The notes beneath the pieces are model-generated. The model did no database searches. It was given only the letters and a program-made list of their open reading frames with translations, and had not been told where the DNA came from. A DNA stretch of 11,054 nt from Labilibaculum sp. (GTDB taxonomy: Bacteria; Bacteroidota; Bacteroidia; Bacteroidales; Marinifilaceae), in assembly GCA_016743925.1 (NCBI GenBank), contig JADGFH010000076.1, forward strand, positions 1 to 11,054. Direction: 5' to 3'. Below, piece after piece: positions 6,615-11,054 of the stretch (position 1 is its first letter; every line of letters begins with the position of its first letter). The position numbers and the translations under genes were made by a program.

Positions 6615-7195
6615 GTGCGATTGTGCTTATCCTGATATTTGGAAATGGCAAAGTACAGTGTGAAGATACCTTCCCTGAATCAGTTTGATCATCCAGACAC
6701 TGTGATTGTGCTTATCCTGATATTGGTAAATGGCAAAGTACAGTGTGAAGATGCTTTCCCAGAATCAATTTTGACCACTCAGACAGTGCGAAGATACTTC
6801 CCCTGAACCAGTTTGACTCCTCAGACAGTGTGATTGTGCTTATCCTGATATTGGAAAATGGCAAAGTACAGTGTGAAGATACTCTCCCTGAATCAGTTTG
6901 ACCAGTCTGGCAATGTGAAGATACTTTCCTTGAACCAGTTTGACCACCCCGATAGTGCGATTGTGTTCATCCCGATATTAAGAAATGGCAAAGTATAGTG
7001 TGAAAGTGCTTGCCCAGAATCAGTTTGACAATTCAGACACTGTGATTGTGCTCATTCCTATATTAGAAAATGACAAAGTATAGTGTGAAAGTGCTTGCCC
7101 AGAATCAGTTTGACCATTCAGACAGTGTGATTGTGCTTATCTTGATATTGGAAAATGGCAAAATACAGTGTGAAGATATTTTGCCAGATTTATTA
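6615..7195. repeat. Degenerate tandem array, 85-bp units built of 43-bp (A) and 42-bp (B) halves
   Basis: A-type halves begin at 6615, 6700, 6828, 6955, 7040 and 7125 and share GATTGTGCTTATCCTGATAT or close variants. B-type halves follow each and share GAATCAGTTTGAC. Two extra B halves stand alone at 6786-6827 and 6913-6954, so the order is A B A B B A B B A B A B A B, with the last B degenerate. Full units are 85 bp (one is 86, with an extra T near 6771). A and B start alike (GTGTGA) and share a CCTGA core, hinting at an older 42-bp ancestor. The units at 6955 and 7040 have nearly identical B halves and look like the newest duplication. The bases at about 6592-6614 resemble the end of a further, decayed A half. 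There are no unique spacers, so this is not CRISPR. Confidence 0.93.
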
Positions 7196-7252
7196 TTATC
7201 CATATTTAAAATAGATCAATACGTGTTTCAATTATTTTGCAGCATATTATAA
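6645..7252 (+). other. Series of five overlapping short ORFs within the tandem array
   Basis: Each of five A halves contains ATG-GCA-AAG (ATG-ACA-AAG in the last) that opens a short frame: 6645-6806 (53 codons), 6730-6774 (14, cut by a T insertion), 6858-6998 (46), 6985-7083 (32) and 7070-7252 (60). The products start MAKYSVK or MTKYSVK and, in all but the cut copy, continue with NQFD and a hydrophobic VIVLI-like segment. Because 85 is not a multiple of 3, consecutive frames overlap: where the reading ends in a TAG (6998, 7083) that stop lies 11 bases past the next ATG. The extra 42-bp halves are in frame and repeat KILSLNQFD inside the third ORF. Many differences between units are silent in this frame (AAG/AAA, TAC/TAT, CTG/TTG, CTT/CTC, ATC/ATT, TTG/TTA). 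No ribosome-binding site or family match is evident, so these may be relics of a coding repeat. Confidence 0.3.
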
Positions 7253-7498
7253 ATGATGTACGTCTGTGCAGGATAGGCCCAAATACAATAGAAAGAATAA
7301 ATTCTAGCAAAGAAATTATCACGATCATATTTTCGAAATTGGGAAGAATATCATCGAATAAATCAGTATCTAAAAAACATTCAATCCCGTCGGCTTTCTA
7401 CTGATCTCATTGGAAAATATATTCTCTAGCATCAATAATCATGAAGTGTTGCTGGTCTTTTTGTGTAAATTGCCATTCTCAAAAAACACATTAAACCT
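7253..7498. other. Gene-free leader before cobT; no recognisable element
   Basis: This AT-rich stretch follows the array and precedes block 2. I find no ORF of note, no complete Bacteroidota promoter (TCTTTTTG at 7456-7463 is one base from the -7 consensus but lacks a -33 box) and no cobalamin-riboswitch core. A promoter for cobT must lie here or in the array, because block 1 ends in a terminator. Confidence 0.5.
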
Positions 7499-8536
7499 AT
7501 GCTAAAATTTGATATAGAAAGCTTACCTACAGGACTGGATGATAAGATATTAAATAAAATCAATGGAAAAACAAAGCCCCTTGGTTCGTTGGGAATGCTT
7601 GAGGAAATTGCATTTAAAATTGGAAAAATACAGAATAGTTTAAATCCAAAAATTAAAAACCCGAATGTTGTCGTTTTTGCTGGAGACCACGGAATTGCTG
7701 ATGATGGCGTAAGTTTTTACCCAAAATCGGTAAGCTACCAAATGCTTTACAATTACATGGGTGGTGGTGCTGCAATAAATGTATTTTCGCGTCAGCACGA
7801 TATTAACTTTAAAGTTGTTGATGCTGGAATCGATCATAATTTTGATCCAGCTTTAAATATCATCAATAAAAAAATTGCACATGGAACTAAAAACTATCGT
7901 TTTGGGCCAGCAATGACCAAAGAGCAATGTTTGGAAGCAATTCAGCGTGGTACCGAAGTCGTTTCGGATATTCATAAAGAAGGCTGTAATTTTATTACAT
8001 TCGGCGAAAAAGGGATTGGCAATACATCATCTGGAGCATTAATACTAAGTTTATTAGCTGACATATCGCTTGAAGAATGTGTAGGCAGAGGTACTGGCCT
8101 CGATAAAGATGGTGTAAAATCTAAATTTGATTTGCTAAACGAGGCTCTAACTAAATACAATGGAAGTAAAGATCCAATTGAAGTATTGACTCAATTTGGT
8201 GGTTTTGAAGTTGTCATGATTGTTGGGGCGATGTTAAAAGCGGCAGAGTTAAAAATGACATTATTCATTGATGGATTTATTATTACATCCGCTTTATTAG
8301 CGGCTTCAAAAATTAATCCTAAAGTATTAGAATATTGTTTGTTCGCACATAAATCTAATGAGCAGGCCCATATAAAAATGCTAAATCATCTTAAAGCAAA
8401 ACCAATTTTAGATATTGGCATGCGCTTAGGAGAAGCAACTGGAGCGATGGTATGTTATCCATTGGTAAAGAGTGCAGTTCAGTTCATCAACGAAATGGCT
8501 TCTTTTCAGGAAGCTGGAGTTAGTGAGTCGGAATAA
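7499..8536 (+). CDS. cobT: Nicotinate-nucleotide--dimethylbenzimidazole phosphoribosyltransferase, first copy (CobT)
   Basis: CobT activates the lower base of the cobamide by exchanging it for nicotinate on nicotinate mononucleotide, giving an alpha-ribotide for CobS. The protein (345 residues) has the family blocks KTKPLGSLG (24-32), AGDHGI (61-66), GGGAAINVFSRQ (88-99), GRGTG (196-200), GGFE (234-237), IDGFI (257-261) and MRLGEATGA (308-316), where E312 matches the catalytic glutamate of Salmonella CobT. It departs from its neighbour and the usual sequence in the active-site loop: GEKGIGNT (169-176) has K171 where Met is usual, and GEATG replaces GEGTG. It should therefore be catalytically competent but may differ in base choice. 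It opens block 2 and lies 54 bp before the second copy. By eye the two proteins share about half or more of their residues. Confidence 0.93.
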   Translation: MLKFDIESLPTGLDDKILNKINGKTKPLGSLGMLEEIAFKIGKIQNSLNPKIKNPNVVVFAGDHGIADDGVSFYPKSVSYQMLYNYMGGGAAINVFSRQHDINFKVVDAGIDHNFDPALNIINKKIAHGTKNYRFGPAMTKEQCLEAIQRGTEVVSDIHKEGCNFITFGEKGIGNTSSGALILSLLADISLEECVGRGTGLDKDGVKSKFDLLNEALTKYNGSKDPIEVLTQFGGFEVVMIVGAMLKAAELKMTLFIDGFIITSALLAASKINPKVLEYCLFAHKSNEQAHIKMLNHLKAKPILDIGMRLGEATGAMVCYPLVKSAVQFINEMASFQEAGVSESE

Positions 8537-8590
8537 ACGGAGACAATCAGTTAAAAGTTTTATATTTAGTTTTTAATTAAAATTGATTCA

Positions 8591-9640
8591 ATGAAATTCA
8601 ACATCGATAAACCAAATACTGAGATAAATGAACAACTTCAGCATAAAATTGATTTCAAAACAAAACCAATTGGTTCTTTGGGTGTTTTGGAAAAATTGGC
8701 TGTAAAAATTGGTTGCATACAGAATACATTAACTCCAGAATTAAAGCAACCAAGCATTATGGTATTTGCTGCAGATCATGGAATTGCTCTAGATGGAGTT
8801 AGCCCATATCCACAAGAAGTTACCTGGCAAATGGTTGCTAACTTTGTTAACGGAGGTGCTGCTATAAATGTTTTTAGTCGTCAAAATGGCATCGATATTA
8901 AAATTATAGATGCTGGCGTAAATTACGATTTTGATGAAAATTCTGGTGTAATTAACGCTAAAGTTGCTTACGGAACAAAAAGCTATTTGAATGGTGCAGC
9001 TATGACAGCTGACCAATTTGAAACTGCTGTAAAACGAGGAGCAGATCTTTGCGATAAAATGCACCAAGAAGGATGCAATATTATCGGTTTTGGTGAAATG
9101 GGAATAGCGAATACCTCTTCTGCCGCTGTATTACTTCATCTTCTTGGTAATGTTGACTTAAAAGAATGCGTTGGCCGTGGTACAGGATGGGATGATGAAG
9201 GTCTTAAAAAGAAATATGAAATTCTTAAAACAGCAGTTTCTAATTACAAAGGAGACAATAAGGTTGAAAATATATTAGCCCATTTTGGTGGTTTTGAAAT
9301 CATCATGATTCTTGGCGCAATGCTTAAAGCTGCAGAGTTGAAAATGGTTATTATGGTGGATGGATTTATTATTTCATCAGCATTGTTGGCGGCAAGTAAA
9401 ATAGATTCTAATATACTAGATTACTGTATTTTTACACATAAATCGAACGAGAATGGTCATCAGTTTATGCTTGAACATTTAAAAGCGGAGCCAATCTTAG
9501 ATTTAGGGATGAGATTAGGAGAAGGAACCGGAGCTGCTGTTGCTTATCCAATAATCGAATCGGCGGTTAACTTCCTTAATCAAATGGCTAGTTTCGAAGA
9601 TGCTGGCGTAAGCAATAGCGATCAAATTACAGAAGCATAA
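8591..9640 (+). CDS. cobT: Nicotinate-nucleotide--dimethylbenzimidazole phosphoribosyltransferase, second copy (CobT)
   Basis: This is a second full-length CobT (349 residues) with the same role in lower-base activation. It is closer to the family norm: KTKPIGSLG (23-31), ADHGIALDGVSPYP (61-74), GEMGIANTSS (168-177) with the usual Met at 170, GRGTGWDDEG (196-205), VDGFI (256-260) and MRLGEGTGA (307-315) with catalytic E311. The ATG follows a 54-bp gap after the first copy, and the stop TAA is directly joined to the cobS ATG, so coupling to cobS is likely. The pair looks like an old tandem duplication, because differences are spread along the whole length rather than clustered. CobT is a dimer in known structures, so a mixed dimer is possible, but nothing in the sequence proves it. 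Confidence 0.95.
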   Translation: MKFNIDKPNTEINEQLQHKIDFKTKPIGSLGVLEKLAVKIGCIQNTLTPELKQPSIMVFAADHGIALDGVSPYPQEVTWQMVANFVNGGAAINVFSRQNGIDIKIIDAGVNYDFDENSGVINAKVAYGTKSYLNGAAMTADQFETAVKRGADLCDKMHQEGCNIIGFGEMGIANTSSAAVLLHLLGNVDLKECVGRGTGWDDEGLKKKYEILKTAVSNYKGDNKVENILAHFGGFEIIMILGAMLKAAELKMVIMVDGFIISSALLAASKIDSNILDYCIFTHKSNENGHQFMLEHLKAEPILDLGMRLGEGTGAAVAYPIIESAVNFLNQMASFEDAGVSNSDQITEA

Positions 9641-10402
9641 ATGAGAAGAGAAATCGATATATTTTTCACTGCACTATCTTTTTTTACAAGAATTCCATTT
9701 CCAAAATGGGCTCGATTTAAAAAAGAATATCAGCATGAAGCAATAAAATTTTTTCCAATTTCAGGAATGATCATCGGAGGATTAACAGCTTTGGTTTTCT
9801 ACCTGTCTAATCTGGTACTTCCTTTCAATGTTTCCATAGTACTATGCATGGGTTTTACTGTTTTATTAACAGGAGGCTTACACGAGGATGGTTTTATGGA
9901 TGTATGCGATGGTTTTGGCGGAGGTTGGACAAAAGAGCGAATTCTTGAAATTATGAAGGATTCTCTAATTGGTGCGTTTGGAGTAACCGGAATTGTATTT
10001 TTGGTGTTGACAAAGTTTTTTTGTCTCTTCTCTATATCAGCAAATCAATTGGTAATGGTTTTGATAGCATCGCATTCGGTGTCAAGAATGTTTGCAGCAA
10101 CATTAGTAAATACACGCCAATACGCTAGACTTGATAATTCTAAAGCAAAAGATTACACGCAGAAATTATCAACAGGCAAATATATTTTCACCATTGCAAC
10201 TGGAATTCTACCGATTTTGTTGCTTGGGAATTACAAGTTTTTTTTGATTCTTATTCCTGTATATTTGTCGAAAGTATTGCTTGCCAGATATTTTAATAAA
10301 TGGATTGGCGGTTTCACTGGAGATTGTATTGGTGCCACACAGCAAGTGTGCGAAATTGTATTTTATTTATCTTATATGGTAATTATAAATCAGATATTAT
10401 AA
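9641..10402 (+). CDS. cobS: Adenosylcobinamide-GDP ribazoletransferase (cobalamin synthase, CobS)
   Basis: CobS is an integral membrane enzyme joining adenosylcobinamide-GDP (from CobU) to the alpha-ribotide (from CobT), yielding the cobamide 5'-phosphate. The 253-residue length is typical. The acidic metal-binding block GGLHEDGFMDVCDGFGGG (78-95) followed by MKDSLIGAFG (105-114) is diagnostic. TALSFFTRIPFP (10-21) is the conserved N-terminus and GGFTGDCIGATQQ (223-235) the conserved late loop. Hydrophobic spans lie near 40-58, 63-78, 115-133, 136-145, 182-210 and 236-252. It starts directly after the second cobT stop and is followed after one base by cobC, so these three genes form one tight transcription unit. 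Confidence 0.96.
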   Translation: MRREIDIFFTALSFFTRIPFPKWARFKKEYQHEAIKFFPISGMIIGGLTALVFYLSNLVLPFNVSIVLCMGFTVLLTGGLHEDGFMDVCDGFGGGWTKERILEIMKDSLIGAFGVTGIVFLVLTKFFCLFSISANQLVMVLIASHSVSRMFAATLVNTRQYARLDNSKAKDYTQKLSTGKYIFTIATGILPILLLGNYKFFLILIPVYLSKVLLARYFNKWIGGFTGDCIGATQQVCEIVFYLSYMVIINQIL

Positions 10403-10403
10403 T

Positions 10404-10940
10404 ATGGAAATTTATTTAATTCGACATACGAAAGTAAATGTAGAACAGGGAGTTTGCTACGGGCAAAAAGATGTAGATTTAGCGGAAAGCTACCCTGAAG
10501 AACTAGAGGTGATAAAAGAAAAGTTTAAAGGCATTGATTTCGATGCTGTTTTTACCAGCCCTTTAAGCAGAGCAAAAAGATTGGCTGTAGACACATGCGG
10601 AGATATGCCTGTAACAGATGAGCGCTTAAAAGAATTGAATTTTGGAGATTGGGAAGGAAAAGTTTGGGATGAAATAAAAGATCCATTGCTACCAGCTTGG
10701 ATGGAAGATTTTGTAAATAAAAAATGTTCAAACGGAGAATCATTTGTTATGCTTCGTGATCGAGTTTTAGAATTTTGGAATGAAGTTAAATCGATGGATT
10801 GCAATAGAGTTGCTATTTTTACTCATGGCGGTGTTATTAGAACCATCAATGCTATTGTTAAGAATATAAAGCTAGAAGATTCTTTTAACGAACCTGCTGC
10901 AGACTATGGAGATGTAAATATTATTACAATCGAAAAGTAA
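10404..10940 (+). CDS. cobC: Alpha-ribazole / cobamide 5'-phosphate phosphatase (CobC), histidine phosphatase family
   Basis: CobC removes the 5'-phosphate from the product of CobS (or from alpha-ribazole phosphate), ending nucleotide-loop assembly. It is a 178-residue histidine phosphatase. IRHTK at 6-10 carries R7 and the phospho-accepting H8 (RHT in place of the common RHG, as is frequent in CobC). TSPLSRAKRLA (51-61) supplies R56, LNFGDWEG (78-85) the likely acid E84, and THGGVIR (140-146) the second catalytic histidine H141. The family includes sugar phosphatases, and the motifs alone do not fix the substrate; the position one base after cobS does. A strong terminator follows 24 bp after the stop. 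Confidence 0.92.
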   Translation: MEIYLIRHTKVNVEQGVCYGQKDVDLAESYPEELEVIKEKFKGIDFDAVFTSPLSRAKRLAVDTCGDMPVTDERLKELNFGDWEGKVWDEIKDPLLPAWMEDFVNKKCSNGESFVMLRDRVLEFWNEVKSMDCNRVAIFTHGGVIRTINAIVKNIKLEDSFNEPAADYGDVNIITIEK

Positions 10941-10964
10941 ATATAAACTCATATTTATATCATG

Positions 10965-10997
10965 AAAAATCAGAAACACAAGTTTCTGATTTTTTTT
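10965..10997 (+). terminator. Strong intrinsic terminator after cobC
   Basis: A perfect 13-bp stem (10965-10977 with 10982-10994, core AATCAGAAAC/GTTTCTGATT) has a 4-nt loop and continues into an unbroken T-run to 10997. It closes block 2 and, with A-rich sequence on the upstream side, could work in both directions. Confidence 0.9.
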
Positions 10998-11028
10998 ATA
11001 TCCATATTAAATCTAGTTCATTTAGAAT

Positions 11029-11054
11029 ATGAAATATTTAGTAATGACAAAGAA
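11029..11054 (+). CDS. Possible start of a gene cut by the window edge
   Basis: An ATG at 11029 opens a frame of eight complete codons (MKYLVMTK) before the sequence ends, 32 bp after the cobC terminator. The position and Lys-rich start are plausible for a new gene. Nothing about its product can be said. Confidence 0.3.

Noticed and set aside
6615..7195. CRISPR array
   Set aside because: The repetition covers the whole unit with no unique spacers, units are 85 bp and divergent, and no cas genes are present.
6615..7195. Degenerate cobalamin riboswitches forming the array
   Set aside because: The units contain short GC-rich words such as CCTGATAT near cob genes, but lack the B12-box core and the expected domain layout.
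6345..7498. Insertion sequence or transposon remnant in the large gap
   Set aside because: I found no transposase-like reading frame, no terminal inverted repeats bounding the gap and no target-site duplication.
8561..8568. Internal promoter before the second cobT (TATATTTA)
   Set aside because: It differs from the -7 consensus at the last base, has no -33 box, and lies in a short AT-rich gap where such matches are common.
8789..9067. Minus-strand ORF opposite the second cobT
   Set aside because: It is the antisense shadow of conserved CobT codons; a similar shadow occurs opposite the first copy at 7640-7837.
10490..10804. Minus-strand ORFs opposite cobC
   Set aside because: They are fully antisense to the catalytic blocks of CobC, with no promoter or family resemblance.

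Overview
This AT-rich window most likely comes from a marine or anaerobic Bacteroidota chromosome, near Bacteroidales/Marinilabiliales. The evidence is the style of the encoded proteins, promoters of the Bacteroidota type (TTTG then TAnnTTTG), and the lack of strong Shine-Dalgarno sequences. The genus is not determined. All confident genes lie on the + strand.

Layout. Positions 1-243 hold a leader with a well-formed promoter for a small XRE-family regulator (244-672). Next come pyrK and pyrD (734-2403), which encode the two subunits of the NAD-dependent class 1B dihydroorotate dehydrogenase and overlap by 7 bp. A short AT-rich gap follows, with a duplicated self-complementary element and an intrinsic terminator (2416-2522). 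Cobamide block 1 (2596-5091) holds a CobD-type threonine-phosphate decarboxylase, cbiB and cobU. It is followed by a lipoprotein (5190-6344) with a glutamine-amidotransferase-like domain and a helical tail, then a terminator. A gap of about 1.15 kb (6345-7498) contains several hairpins and a degenerate tandem array with 85/42-bp periodicity. Cobamide block 2 (7499-10940) holds two adjacent, diverged cobT genes, cobS and cobC, and ends in a strong terminator. A possible gene start is cut by the right edge.

Function. The two cob blocks together give a complete late pathway for cobamides (B12-type cofactors): aminopropanol-phosphate linker synthesis (CobD), attachment to the corrinoid (CbiB), kinase and guanylylation (CobU), lower-base activation (CobT, two copies), joining (CobS) and dephosphorylation (CobC). 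No corrin-ring genes, bluB or recognisable cobalamin riboswitch are in the window.

The points most worth a second look are the two complete cobT paralogues, which may widen or change lower-ligand choice, and the tandem array, whose units each carry a similar short ORF starting MAKYSVK or MTKYSVK with many synonymous-looking differences. The lipoprotein embedded among the cob genes also deserves attention.
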